DNA of 64,000 bases from an uncultured Bacteroidales bacterium. GTDB taxonomy: Bacteria; Bacteroidota; Bacteroidia; Bacteroidales; P3. Positions 52,149-61,498 of this stretch are shown in pieces. The stretch lies in assembly GCA_947165255.1 (NCBI GenBank), contig CAMUZR010000012.1, positions 1 through 64,000 of the forward strand, written 5' to 3'. The notes beneath the pieces are model-generated. The model was not told the DNA's origin. It made no database searches and was given only the letters and a program-made list of their open reading frames with translations. Each line of letters starts with the position of its first letter. Position 1 is the stretch's first letter. A program made the position numbers and the translations under genes.

Positions 52149-53594
52149 ATGAAACTGTCAGATATATTAAAAGGAGTGCATCTGTTATCCGCGGTGTCGG
52201 TCGACCCCGAGGTGAAGGACATCTGCTTCGACTCGCGCAAAGTGGGTAAGGGAAGCTGCTTTGTGGCCCAGGTGGGCACCCAGGTGGACGGACACGACTT
52301 TATCGGCGCTGCCGTCAAGGCGGGCGCTGTGGCCATCGTTTGTCAACGCATGCCTGAGAAGTTGCAAGAAGGGGTGGCATACGTGTTGGTTGAAAATAGC
52401 GACTGGGCACTGGGCGTTATGGCCGATAACTATTTCGACCACCCTTCGAGCAAGATGAGGCTGGTGGGCATCACCGGCACCAATGGCAAGACCACCACTG
52501 TGACGCTCCTCCACCGTATGTTCCGCGAGCATGGCTGCCACGTGGGACTTATTTCCACCATTGTGAATAAGATTGACGAAACAGAAATACCTACCAGCCA
52601 TACCACTCCCGACGCAATCGAGTTGAACCGCCTGATGAGTCAGATGGTAGAGGCCGGTTGCCAGTATGCATTTATGGAGGTGAGCAGCCATGCTGTCGTG
52701 CAGCATCGCATTGCTGGGCTTACTTTCTTTGGTGGAATTTTCAGCAATATCACGCACGACCATCTGGATTTTCACAAGACCATGGCCAACTACATCGCTG
52801 CCAAGAAACAGTTCTTCGACAACCTGCCCGCCGCTGCCTTCGCCCTCACCAATTGTGACGACCGCAACGGGATGGTCATGGTGCAGAATACCAAAGCAAC
52901 GGTAAAGACGTACAGCCTTACCCGCGTGGCCGACTTCACCTGCAAGGTACTTGAAAACACCTTTCAGGGCTTGCAGCTGAGTATCAACGGACAGGAAGTG
53001 TGGACCCGTTTGGTGGGCAGGTTTAACGCCTACAACCTCACCGCCATTTATGGTGCCGCCGTTCTCTGCGGCATCGAGCCCCACGAGGCTCTGCGGCTTC
53101 TCAGCACCCTGTCGCCCGCCGAGGGGCGCTTCCAGTACGTCTCGGGGAAAGGGCTCACGGCTATTGTGGACTATGCCCACACCCCCGACGCCCTTGAAAA
53201 CGTACTTGATACAATTAACCAGATACGCCTGCCAATGCAGATGCTCTACACCGTAGTAGGCTGCGGTGGCGACCGCGACACCACCAAACGTCCAGAGATG
53301 GCCCACATAGCCCTCACTAAGAGCGACCGCTTAATACTCACCTCCGACAACCCCCGTACCGAGGATCCCGAAAAAATTCTGGACGACATGGAGGCAGGGC
53401 TGACCGACGAGGAGAAAGGAATGGTGGTAAGGATTGTCGACAGGCGTTCGGCCATTAAGACTGCCGTGATGATGGCTCGCGAAGGCGACATTATCCTGCT
53501 TGCAGGCAAAGGCCACGAGAAGTACCAGGAAATAAACGGAACCAAACACCATTTCGACGATGTGGAGGAATTGGAAAAATTGTTGAATAATTAA
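52149..53594 (+). CDS. murE: UDP-MurNAc-L-Ala-D-Glu:meso-diaminopimelate ligase MurE
   Basis: 481 residues. Three Mur-ligase domains: N-terminal substrate domain with DSRKVGKGSCFVAQVGTQVD, ATP domain with GITGTNGKTTTVTLLHRMF (about 108-126), C-terminal domain with TSDNPRTEDPEKILDDME. The DNPR motif (RNPR/DNPR) is the known marker for meso-diaminopimelate as the third residue of the peptide, so this cell wall is probably A1-gamma type. Confidence 0.96.
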   Translation: MKLSDILKGVHLLSAVSVDPEVKDICFDSRKVGKGSCFVAQVGTQVDGHDFIGAAVKAGAVAIVCQRMPEKLQEGVAYVLVENSDWALGVMADNYFDHPSSKMRLVGITGTNGKTTTVTLLHRMFREHGCHVGLISTIVNKIDETEIPTSHTTPDAIELNRLMSQMVEAGCQYAFMEVSSHAVVQHRIAGLTFFGGIFSNITHDHLDFHKTMANYIAAKKQFFDNLPAAAFALTNCDDRNGMVMVQNTKATVKTYSLTRVADFTCKVLENTFQGLQLSINGQEVWTRLVGRFNAYNLTAIYGAAVLCGIEPHEALRLLSTLSPAEGRFQYVSGKGLTAIVDYAHTPDALENVLDTINQIRLPMQMLYTVVGCGGDRDTTKRPEMAHIALTKSDRLILTSDNPRTEDPEKILDDMEAGLTDEEKGMVVRIVDRRSAIKTAVMMAREGDIILLAGKGHEKYQEINGTKHHFDDVEELEKLLNN

Positions 53595-53615
53595 GAAGTG
53601 TAAATAAGTAGTAAT

Positions 53616-54788
53616 ATGTTATATTATCTTTTTGACTGGTTAGACAGGGCTTTTGATTTTCCCGGAGCGGGAGTTTTCCAATACATCTCGTTCAGAGCCG
53701 CCATGTCGGCTATAACGTCGCTGCTCATCATGCTCACGTTTGGCAAGAAATTCATCGGGTTCATCCGCCGAAAGTCCATAGGCGAAACCGTGCGCAACCT
53801 AGGCCTTGAAGGCCAGAAAGAGAAAGAAGGCACCCCCACTATGGGCGGCCTACTTATTCTCTCTGCCATAATTGTCCCTACCCTCCTCTTTGCCAAGCTC
53901 GACAATATCTACGTCGTCACCATGCTGGCCACCACACTTTGGCTCGGCCTTATCGGTTTCGTCGACGACTATATCAAAGTCTTCAAAAAAGATAAGCAGG
54001 GCCTTCCCGGCAAATTCAAAGTCTTCGGCCAGGTAGCGCTGGGTCTCGGAGTGGGCCTTCTGCTATCCTTCCACCCTGCCATCGCCTCTACCAAAACCAC
54101 CATCCCCTTCGTCAAAGGCAACGAGTTTGACTACGCATGGCTTATCAGCTGGATGGGTGACTGGACACAAAACTGGGTATGGGTTGTATACGTTATCGTC
54201 GCCATCCTCGTCGTCACCGCCGTGTCCAACGCCTGCAACCTCACCGATGGTATCGACGGCTTGGCCACCAGCACTGCCGGCATCATCGGCGGTGCCTTGG
54301 CTATCCTCGCTTGGCTCACTGGCAACATCATCATGGCCAACTACCTCAACATTGTATACCTTACCAACATTGGTGAACTCACCGTCTTCATCACCGCCTT
54401 CGTTGGCGCCACTCTCGGTTTCCTCTGGTTCAACACCTACCCCGCCGAAGTCTTTATGGGCGATACCGGATCGCTCGCCTTGGGCGGAATTATCGCTGTC
54501 TTTGCCCTTCTCATACGCAAGGAACTCCTCCTCCCCGTCCTCTGCGGCATCTACGTTGTCGAAGACTTCTCCGTCATCTGGCAGACATGGGGCTGCAAAC
54601 GCTACCGCCGCAAGCACCGTCTGCCCGCCGGCCAGCCCGTACCTGTTGAGGAGCGCCCATTCCTCATGACCCCCATCCACCACCACTACCAAAAGAAAGG
54701 TATTCCCGAACCTAAAATCGTGCAGCGCTTCACCATCATCGGCATACTCCTTGCCATTGTCAGTATCGTAACACTCAAACTGCGCTAA
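53616..54788 (+). CDS. mraY: Phospho-MurNAc-pentapeptide translocase MraY
   Basis: 390 residues with about ten transmembrane segments. Forms lipid I from UDP-MurNAc-pentapeptide and undecaprenyl phosphate. Active-site motifs: [15 protein letters not shown] (Asp pair), [19 protein letters not shown] and, near the end, [18 protein letters not shown]. Followed by an unusually long gap of 145 nt for this tight cluster before the MurD-like remnant. Confidence 0.96.
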   Translation: MLYYLFDWLDRAFDFPGAGVFQYISFRAAMSAITSLLIMLTFGKKFIGFIRRKSIGETVRNLGLEGQKEKEGTPTMGGLLILSAIIVPTLLFAKLDNIYVVTMLATTLWLGLIGFVDDYIKVFKKDKQGLPGKFKVFGQVALGLGVGLLLSFHPAIASTKTTIPFVKGNEFDYAWLISWMGDWTQNWVWVVYVIVAILVVTAVSNACNLTDGIDGLATSTAGIIGGALAILAWLTGNIIMANYLNIVYLTNIGELTVFITAFVGATLGFLWFNTYPAEVFMGDTGSLALGGIIAVFALLIRKELLLPVLCGIYVVEDFSVIWQTWGCKRYRRKHRLPAGQPVPVEERPFLMTPIHHHYQKKGIPEPKIVQRFTIIGILLAIVSIVTLKLR

Positions 54789-54933
54789 TCCTTTTCCTAT
54801 TCCCGTCAAACACACCCCCTCTAAGCAAGCACAAATAGTAAGCACCCAGCACTGCCATCCTACCCCTACACACACGTATCCGTCAAACACATCTTTTTAA
54901 AGCACACACAAGTAAAACAACCTTAGAAAAAAC

Positions 54934-55473
54934 ATGAGCATCCAACAACTTGCAACCCAAGGGCGCGACCGTGTTCACGGCGGCTTGGCCGCCGTGGACA
55001 CCGCCCGCTTGCGCCAGATGCGTAACGCCTCGTTGCGCAGCTGCTTCACCCGGCTCGAAGAAACCCGCTATCGCATGGAACTAGTCGCCCGCATACACGG
55101 CAAACTATTTATTAACGATGCTGCTGCCCGCAGTATCAACGCCACATGGTACGCCCTGCAGAACACTGAGGACAACATCATTTGGATAGCCTTTGGCGGT
55201 GACAACCAAGCCGACTACGCACGGCTCCGCCCCCTCGCCCTGCGCAAAGTGCACATGCTCCTATGCGTCGGCAACGACACACAGCACCTCCATGATACCT
55301 TTCGGGGAGTAGTGCCTGAAATCAGAGACACTGATACCATAGCCGCCGCCGTCCATTGTGCCTGCTATAGCTTGTTGGACCACGCTGCTGTGCTTTTCTC
55401 GCCTGCCACCCCACAAGGGCTGTCCGTTGAAACTGCGGGCCGCCTCTTCTGCCATGAGGTCAATGAACTATAG
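54934..55473 (+). CDS. 5'-truncated, degenerate MurD-like protein in the murD position
   Basis: 179 residues, complete with ATG and TAG. It matches only the end of the MurD central domain and the C-terminal domain: GRDRVHGGLAAVDTARLRQM sits where intact proteins have a GKHNxxN-AA helix; then RYRMELVARIHGKLFINDAA and RSINATWYALQNTEDNIIWI; then GDNQADYARLRPLALRKVHM. The Walker-A half (about 270 residues) is absent. Key residues are changed: the family INDSKATN appears as INDAAARS, and the SPACASFD motif as SPATPQGLS, so ligase activity is unlikely. It sits exactly where murD belongs, 7 nt before ftsW, and the frame is intact, so it may have a regulatory or scaffold role, or be decaying. Confidence 0.75.
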   Translation: MSIQQLATQGRDRVHGGLAAVDTARLRQMRNASLRSCFTRLEETRYRMELVARIHGKLFINDAAARSINATWYALQNTEDNIIWIAFGGDNQADYARLRPLALRKVHMLLCVGNDTQHLHDTFRGVVPEIRDTDTIAAAVHCACYSLLDHAAVLFSPATPQGLSVETAGRLFCHEVNEL

Positions 55474-55480
55474 CCGCTAG

Positions 55481-56689
55481 ATGAAACGAAAAATAAATAT
55501 TCTGGCCGGAGACACGGCACTGTGGGTGATATTCATTTTGATGAGTGTCGTCTCACTGGTGGCGGTATACAGCACCATTGGCTATACGGCCATCATTGAC
55601 TCACACACGACCCCCATGAATATGTTCTTTAAACACTTGGGGTTCGTAGTGGTCAGCTTCATAGTCATCATTATGCTGTCGCGCATCAATTACCGTGTTT
55701 ATGCAAAACTATCGGTTTGGGGGTATGTATTAGCGCTGGGATTGTTGCTGGTGGTGTTGATCTTGCAGACCCGATGGCTGAGGATACCAGGCGTGATGGC
55801 TTTCCAGCCTTCGGAATTTGCAAAAATAGTATTGATGGTCTTTCTGGCACGGAATATAGCAGTCAATCGAGATCGATTGGATGAAAATACAGTCTATTGG
55901 ATGTTGCTGGGTTCGGTGGTGTTGGTATGTGGATTGGTGGTTGAGGAGAATCTGAGCACGGCAGTTTTGATATTCATAGCAGGATACCTACTGCTCTTCT
56001 TTGGAGGGGTGAACCGTCAAATGTGGTGGCGGGGATTTCTGGTCGTAGCGGCTTTGGCAGCTGTTGGAGTGGTGATTATATATTTCTTTGGCGACCAGAT
56101 GGATCTTTTCAGGACCTCTACTTGGGGGCACCGTCTGCAGGCATGGATGAATCCTGATCCAGACGAGCTCACGCAAGAGAATATGGCGCGGATGGCGGTG
56201 GCGCGTGGCGGCTTCACGGGCAACGGCATTGGCACTACGATTCATGGTCGGTTGATGACGCAAGCACATAACGACTTTATTTTTGCTATTATAATAGAAG
56301 AGGCAGGTACGTTGGCTGCGATTGCCATTTTCTTGCTTTATGCTTTATTTTATTTCCGCTGCATACGTATAGCCAATGGTTGCAAGGGACTTTTTGGAAG
56401 TCTCTCGGTAGCAGGTATCGGAACGGTGATTTTCCTTCAGGCCATCATTCACATGTCGGTGGCCGTGGGAGTGTTGCCGGTGACAGGGCAGACGTTGCCG
56501 TTTATTAGTTACGGAGGCTCATCCTATATCTTTTTGGCAGCGGGTGTGGCTATTATCCAGTCGGTGGCTATTGATAATAAAAAACAGAGGCAGCAGGCAC
56601 TACAGCAAGCTGCATCAAATTCCGGCAGTGATGACCATGGCTCATCGGCTTCTAACGAAATGTTGAACCTTGAAAACAATACGATATGA
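55481..56689 (+). CDS. ftsW: Lipid II glycosyltransferase FtsW (SEDS family)
   Basis: 402 residues with about ten transmembrane helices. Septal SEDS polymerase working with FtsI. Family features: RIPGVMAFQPSEFAKIVLMV near helix 4, the catalytic-Asp loop region around helices 7-8 with RMAVARGGFTGNGIGTT and AHNDFIFAIIIEEAG, and SYGGSSYIFLAAGVAI at helix 9-10. The C-terminus (about 365-402) is a Gln/Ser-rich cytoplasmic tail. It ends in an ATGA overlap with murG. Confidence 0.95.
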   Translation: MKRKINILAGDTALWVIFILMSVVSLVAVYSTIGYTAIIDSHTTPMNMFFKHLGFVVVSFIVIIMLSRINYRVYAKLSVWGYVLALGLLLVVLILQTRWLRIPGVMAFQPSEFAKIVLMVFLARNIAVNRDRLDENTVYWMLLGSVVLVCGLVVEENLSTAVLIFIAGYLLLFFGGVNRQMWWRGFLVVAALAAVGVVIIYFFGDQMDLFRTSTWGHRLQAWMNPDPDELTQENMARMAVARGGFTGNGIGTTIHGRLMTQAHNDFIFAIIIEEAGTLAAIAIFLLYALFYFRCIRIANGCKGLFGSLSVAGIGTVIFLQAIIHMSVAVGVLPVTGQTLPFISYGGSSYIFLAAGVAIIQSVAIDNKKQRQQALQQAASNSGSDDHGSSASNEMLNLENNTI

Positions 56690-57795
56690 AAGCAATTATT
56701 AGTGGAGGTGGCAGTGGAGGCCATATTTTCCCTGCCGTGGCAATCGCCAATGCAATAAAGACTCGTTATCCAGAGGCTCAGATTCTTTTTGTGGGGGCTG
56801 AAGGCCGTATGGAAATGGAGAAAGTTCCAGCTGCAGGTTATGAGATTAAGGGTCTTCCCATTGCTGGACTGCAGCGGCAGTTGACTTTTTCGAACCTCAT
56901 TAAGAACTTGCAACTGCCCTTTAAAGTGGTTCGAAGTCAGCGTTTGGTACGCAGTATTATTCGTGATTTCGACCCTGACATAGTGGTAGGAGTGGGCGGT
57001 TTTGCAAGTGAACCCACGCTGAAGGTCGCCGCCCGCATGGGGTACACCACTTTGTTGCAGGAACAGAACTCTTACGCGGGACTGACTAACAAAACCCTAG
57101 CCAAGTCGGCTTCGGTCATCTGTGTGGCATACGAAGGAATGGAGCGTTTCTTTCCAAAAGAGAAAATAGTTTATACGGGTAATCCGGTACGGTCAGATAT
57201 AGAACAGATGCGCTGCACCCGTGAGGAAGGATGTGCCTATTTTGGTTTAGAAATGGGACGGCGAGTGATGCTTTCGGTTGGTGGCAGTTTGGGTGCCCGA
57301 AGTATCAATCAGATGATTATAAAAAATTTGAACTTCTTTAAGGATAACGATATTCAGATTGTATGGCAGACAGGAAAGTGGATGTATGAAGAGGCTGCTG
57401 AAGCAGTGAAAAACGCAGGTCTGGATAGATGGATAAAAGTGCACCAGTTTATCAGTCGCATGGACATGGCATACGCTGCTGCCGATATGGTTATCTCGCG
57501 CGCCGGGGCTATTGCCATTTCTGAATTGTGCCTAGTTGGCAAGCCGGTTATCTTGATACCATCGCCCAATGTGGCAGAGGATCACCAGACTAAAAATGCC
57601 ATGGCTTTGGTGAACAAAGGTGCAGCGCTCATGGTGAAGGATGCCGACTGTGTCACCCAAGGCCTTCCAATGGCGCTGGAGTTGTTGAACAACGGAACTC
57701 GGTGTGAGCAAATGAGTCAGGCCATTCGCTCAATGGCTGCACCTAAAGCAGCTGATAAGATTGTTGACCAAATTGATAAGTTATTAAAGAAATAA
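56686..57795 (+). CDS. murG: UDP-GlcNAc transferase MurG
   Basis: 369 residues. Adds GlcNAc to lipid I to give lipid II. GT-B fold: N-terminal Gly-rich loop IISGGGSGGHIFPAVAIANA, second loop VGVGGFASEPTLKVAARMGY, and C-terminal MLSVGGSLGARSINQMIIKN with ISRAGAIAISELCLVGKPVI for UDP-GlcNAc. Overlaps ftsW by 4 nt. Confidence 0.97.
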   Translation: MKAIISGGGSGGHIFPAVAIANAIKTRYPEAQILFVGAEGRMEMEKVPAAGYEIKGLPIAGLQRQLTFSNLIKNLQLPFKVVRSQRLVRSIIRDFDPDIVVGVGGFASEPTLKVAARMGYTTLLQEQNSYAGLTNKTLAKSASVICVAYEGMERFFPKEKIVYTGNPVRSDIEQMRCTREEGCAYFGLEMGRRVMLSVGGSLGARSINQMIIKNLNFFKDNDIQIVWQTGKWMYEEAAEAVKNAGLDRWIKVHQFISRMDMAYAAADMVISRAGAIAISELCLVGKPVILIPSPNVAEDHQTKNAMALVNKGAALMVKDADCVTQGLPMALELLNNGTRCEQMSQAIRSMAAPKAADKIVDQIDKLLKK

Positions 57796-57807
57796 GGATA
57801 CTCTAGT

Positions 57808-59199
57808 ATGAATTACTATTTCCTCGGCATAGGCGGAATCGGAATGAGTGCTATCGCACGATTTTTCCATCAGCGCGGCGACACCGTGAGTGGTTATGAT
57901 CGCACGGAGTCACCATTGACACGTCAATTGGTGCAGGAAGGCATCGCAGTGCATTATGAAGATAATCCTGCACTAATACCTGATAAAATTGATTTGGTAG
58001 TCTATACTCCTGCTGTACCGAAGGATACTGCCGAGTTTCAGTGCCTTTTACAAAAGGGGGTGCCGATGGAAAAACGGTCACAGGTGTTAGGCGAGTTAAC
58101 CCGTGGCAAGAAGTGTGTGGCCGTGGCCGGCACGCATGGAAAGACCTCTACCTCAAGCATGATTGCACATATCCTCAGTAGAACCAAATTAGGTTGCAGC
58201 GCCTTCCTGGGCGGAATTGCCAAAAATTTTGATTCGAACATGATAGTGGACAATAAGAGTGAATATGTGGTGGTTGAAGCAGACGAGTATGACCGTTCGT
58301 TTCTGCAACTGCATCCTTTTTGTTCGGTAATAACTGCCACAGACCCAGATCATTTAGATGTTTACGGCACATATGAGCAGATGTTGGAAGCTTTCCGTCA
58401 ATATGCTTCTCAGACAGAGCCAGGCGGGACGTTGATTCTGAAAGAAGGCATTTCCATGTGCGAAGAACATGAACATCATGACGGACATGAGCACCACGAG
58501 ATCCAACTCGAGAACGTTGAGGCCGCCATACATACCTATACGGCACATGGGCTGGAAGCCGACTATTACTCTCAGAACGTGAGAAATTACAATGGCAACA
58601 TTTATTTCGATTTGAGGACACCCCAAAGAGTACTATACGACTTGGAACTGCCCAATACTGCACTTTATTCTGTTGAGAATGCAGTGGCGGCGGCAGCCGC
58701 AGTGCTGAGTTTGGGTGTGAGCGATACGGAGTTGCGTGAGGGCTTGAGAACCTACGCAGGAGTGCGTAGGCGTTTCGACTATCACATAAAGACTAAGAAT
58801 CTTGTGATGATTGATGACTATGCCCACCACCCTCAGGAGATAGCCGCTTGTTTGGAGAGTGTGCGATACCTATATCCGGGCAAACGACTGGTGGTTGTCT
58901 TTCAGCCTCATCTTTATTCGCGTACACGTGACTTCGCAGACGAGTTTGCCAAGGTGCTCTCGTCGGTCGATGAATTGATAATGATGCCAATTTACCCTGC
59001 ACGAGAGCAACGCATTCCGGGGGTCTCGTCGAGTATGGTTCTGCACAAGGTAAAGGGGCTGTCAAAATATCTCTGTTCAGCAGAACAGGTGCTGGAATTG
59101 GTACCCGCACTCTATCCTGACGTAGTGGTGACGATGGGCGCAGGAGATATCGACAGGTTGGTTCCCCGCCTTGAGGAAGTGCTTGCCAAGGAGGCATAG
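57808..59199 (+). CDS. murC: UDP-MurNAc:L-alanine ligase MurC
   Basis: 463 residues. First cytoplasmic amino-acid ligase of the pathway. N-terminal Rossmann domain YFLGIGGIGMSAIARFFHQR, ATP domain VAGTHGKTSTSSMIAHIL (about 108-120), C-terminal domain with DDYAHHPQEIAACLESVRYL and PIYPAREQRIPGVSSSMV. Around residues 218-231 a His-rich stretch (EEHEHHDGHEHHE) is inserted in the central domain, not expected in the family. The only Mur ligases intact here are MurC and MurE. Confidence 0.95.
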   Translation: MNYYFLGIGGIGMSAIARFFHQRGDTVSGYDRTESPLTRQLVQEGIAVHYEDNPALIPDKIDLVVYTPAVPKDTAEFQCLLQKGVPMEKRSQVLGELTRGKKCVAVAGTHGKTSTSSMIAHILSRTKLGCSAFLGGIAKNFDSNMIVDNKSEYVVVEADEYDRSFLQLHPFCSVITATDPDHLDVYGTYEQMLEAFRQYASQTEPGGTLILKEGISMCEEHEHHDGHEHHEIQLENVEAAIHTYTAHGLEADYYSQNVRNYNGNIYFDLRTPQRVLYDLELPNTALYSVENAVAAAAAVLSLGVSDTELREGLRTYAGVRRRFDYHIKTKNLVMIDDYAHHPQEIAACLESVRYLYPGKRLVVVFQPHLYSRTRDFADEFAKVLSSVDELIMMPIYPAREQRIPGVSSSMVLHKVKGLSKYLCSAEQVLELVPALYPDVVVTMGAGDIDRLVPRLEEVLAKEA

Positions 59200-59221
59200 A
59201 AGCAATAATAGTGATTAGGAC

Positions 59222-59959
59222 ATGACAAAGAAGACGAAGATAATATCCATCCTATTGGTTGTGTTGCTGGCAGTGCTGGTGATTATGGCCAATATTTGGC
59301 GTCGACAGTCTCAAGTGCGCGATGTGCGTGTGGAAATTGACTATCGCGGAGCAGACACATTGGCGACTGGACTGGAAGTGGCCGAACTGGTCAAGCACGA
59401 GATACCGACCCTTATGTCCAAGATGCTGCGAGAAGTGGATTTGAAAGAGGTGGAGAAGGCAGCAGGGAAATCGCCTTACTTGTGTGACTGCGAGGCGGGT
59501 ACATCCATCGGAGGATCAGTGGTTGTGTACGCTGTACAACGTCGTCCGATTGTGCGTGTATGTGCTAATGGCGCTGAGTATTACCTCGATGATAGAGGCT
59601 ATCGAGTGCCTGTTTCTAGCACGGGCTCTTGCGATGTGGTGGTAGCAAGTGGCAACATTCCGACAAAAGGCAAGGGTCTGAGAGATGTGTGGAAGATAGC
59701 TCTTTTTTTCGACCAACATCCTGAGGTATCGCCACTTTTTGATCAGATTTATCGTGATGCTTCGGGCGATTTGTATGTCACACCTAAACTGGGCAGCCAC
59801 GTGGTCCAGGTGGGATCAGCAGAGAATTTGGAAGAGAAATTTGACAACCTTATAGCACTGTATACACGTGGTCTGCCACAAGCGGGTTGGGAAACATATA
59901 AGCAGGTCAGCGTAAAGTATCGCGGACAAGTAGTTTGTACAAGAAGAAATAATAACTAA
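59222..59959 (+). CDS. ftsQ: Cell division protein FtsQ-like
   Basis: 245 residues. Short basic cytoplasmic N-terminus, one transmembrane helix (about 7-25, IISILLVVLLAVLVIMANIW), then a POTRA-like region starting VRDVRVEIDYRGADTLATGL and a beta domain with VVVYAVQRRPIVRVCANGAEY and YLDDRGYRVPVSS. Sequence is divergent but position and plan match FtsQ, which scaffolds the FtsB/L complex. Confidence 0.88.
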   Translation: MTKKTKIISILLVVLLAVLVIMANIWRRQSQVRDVRVEIDYRGADTLATGLEVAELVKHEIPTLMSKMLREVDLKEVEKAAGKSPYLCDCEAGTSIGGSVVVYAVQRRPIVRVCANGAEYYLDDRGYRVPVSSTGSCDVVVASGNIPTKGKGLRDVWKIALFFDQHPEVSPLFDQIYRDASGDLYVTPKLGSHVVQVGSAENLEEKFDNLIALYTRGLPQAGWETYKQVSVKYRGQVVCTRRNNN

Positions 59960-59972
59960 ACACAAATACATC

Positions 59973-61361
59973 ATGAATAAATACATCGTAGGACTAGACA
60001 TCGGAACAACAAAGATAGCTTGTTTCATTGGCGAACGTTCGCAAAATGGTAAAATCCGCATACTCGGTTTTGGCAAGACAGAGTCAGTAGGAGTGGAGCG
60101 TGGCGTAGTGAGAAATATCCGCGACACTTCCGAATCCATCCGACGCGCCGTTTCAGAGGCATCAGAGATGGCCAAATATGATGTCGAGGAGGTGTATGTG
60201 GGTATAGCTGGACAACATATAAAGAGCCGTTCCAATACTGGAAGCATAATGATTCCCGATGAACATCGTCAGATAGAGAAATCAGATGTTGACAGACTTA
60301 TTGACGACCAGTATCGTGTGATGCTTGAACCAGGGGAAGAAATCATTCATGTCTTTCCTCAAAGTTTCACGGTTGATAATGATAAGCTGGAACCCGAAAT
60401 CAATCCTGTGGGAGTGGCAGGAAAGTGTTTGATGGCAAATTTCCACATTGTGACAGGTAATGCCGTCAACGTGCGTAATATCCGTGATGCAGTGGAAGAA
60501 GCGGGGCTGAAAATTAAAGGAGTGGTGTTGGAACCCATTGCATCGGCATATGCAGTTCTTGACGAACGCGACAAAAATGCCGGAGTGGCATTGGTTGATA
60601 TCGGTGGCGGCACCACAGATATTGCCATCTTCCAAGATGGTATTATCCGGCATACCTCTGTTTTGCCCTTGGCAGGCAATGTGATTACAAACGACATTCG
60701 TGAAAGTTGTAAAATCTTGAAGCATCAAGCCGAGAGCCTTAAGACGAAATTTGGTTCCTGTGTGCCCAACTTAGTTAATCAGGATGATATTATAGCCATA
60801 CCTGGTATCAGAAATCAACCTCCTCGCGAAATTAGCGTAAAGACATTGGCAGGTATCATTAAGGCACGTATGCAACTTATCCTTGAGCAGGTTCAATACG
60901 AAATCCAACTCTCAGGATTCGAGCATCAGTTGATTGCAGGAGTGGTGTTGACGGGTGGTGGTGCAAAACTGAAAAATATTAAGGAATTTTCCGAAGTGAC
61001 TATTGGAATAGATTCTCGTATAGGAACCCCAGACGAGCATCTGGACCAGCAGGGCAGTATTACGTTTGAAGACCTTGGCCATCCCATGTATGCAACTGGC
61101 ATCGGCTTGGTCATCTATGGTTTGCTTGAGTCCGAGCAGCAACAACGCGACCAAATGGAAGAAAAAACAGCTGAAGGTCCGGAACCTGTAGTAGAGCCAG
61201 AACCGGTACATGAAGTGGAAGAGGAGGAAACAGAAGAGAAGCATAAGCACAAAAAGAAGAGAGATAAGAAGTTAGTTAAAGATGAAAGCAAGAAGGGTTT
61301 CGCCGACTCCATCAAAGACTGGCTTACAGACAAATTCACCGAACCCGACCTTGGCGAATAG
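59973..61361 (+). CDS. ftsA: Cell division protein FtsA
   Basis: 462 residues. Actin-fold membrane anchor of FtsZ. IVGLDIGTTKIACFIGERSQ (phosphate 1), the SHS2 insertion domain (about 85-165), GVALVDIGGGTTDIAIFQDG (phosphate 2) and VVLTGGGAKLKNIKEF (adenosine). The tail after about residue 390 is Glu/Lys-rich (EEETEEKHKHKKKRDKKLVK) and ends with KGFADSIKDWLTDKFTEPDL, a plausible amphipathic membrane-targeting helix. Confidence 0.95.
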   Translation: MNKYIVGLDIGTTKIACFIGERSQNGKIRILGFGKTESVGVERGVVRNIRDTSESIRRAVSEASEMAKYDVEEVYVGIAGQHIKSRSNTGSIMIPDEHRQIEKSDVDRLIDDQYRVMLEPGEEIIHVFPQSFTVDNDKLEPEINPVGVAGKCLMANFHIVTGNAVNVRNIRDAVEEAGLKIKGVVLEPIASAYAVLDERDKNAGVALVDIGGGTTDIAIFQDGIIRHTSVLPLAGNVITNDIRESCKILKHQAESLKTKFGSCVPNLVNQDDIIAIPGIRNQPPREISVKTLAGIIKARMQLILEQVQYEIQLSGFEHQLIAGVVLTGGGAKLKNIKEFSEVTIGIDSRIGTPDEHLDQQGSITFEDLGHPMYATGIGLVIYGLLESEQQQRDQMEEKTAEGPEPVVEPEPVHEVEEEETEEKHKHKKKRDKKLVKDESKKGFADSIKDWLTDKFTEPDLGE

Positions 61362-61421
61362 CTGTTTATAACTTGTTAAAAAACAAGAGACGGTTTTTGA
61401 CGGAATTTGCAAATAAAGTTG

Positions 61422-61429
61422 TAATTTTA
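61422..61429 (+). promoter_or_regulatory. Possible ftsZ -7 box
   Basis: TAATTTTA, followed by CATTCTCAAAA, much like the mraZ box TATCTTTA CATTCTGAAAA. Lies in the 137-nt ftsA-ftsZ gap, about 70 nt before ftsZ. The final base differs from the TAnnTTTG consensus. Confidence 0.4.
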
Positions 61430-61498
61430 CATTCTCAAAATGTTCTATTGAATTTTCATAAATATAAAAATATTAATTATTTAACAAGATAAGCACCT

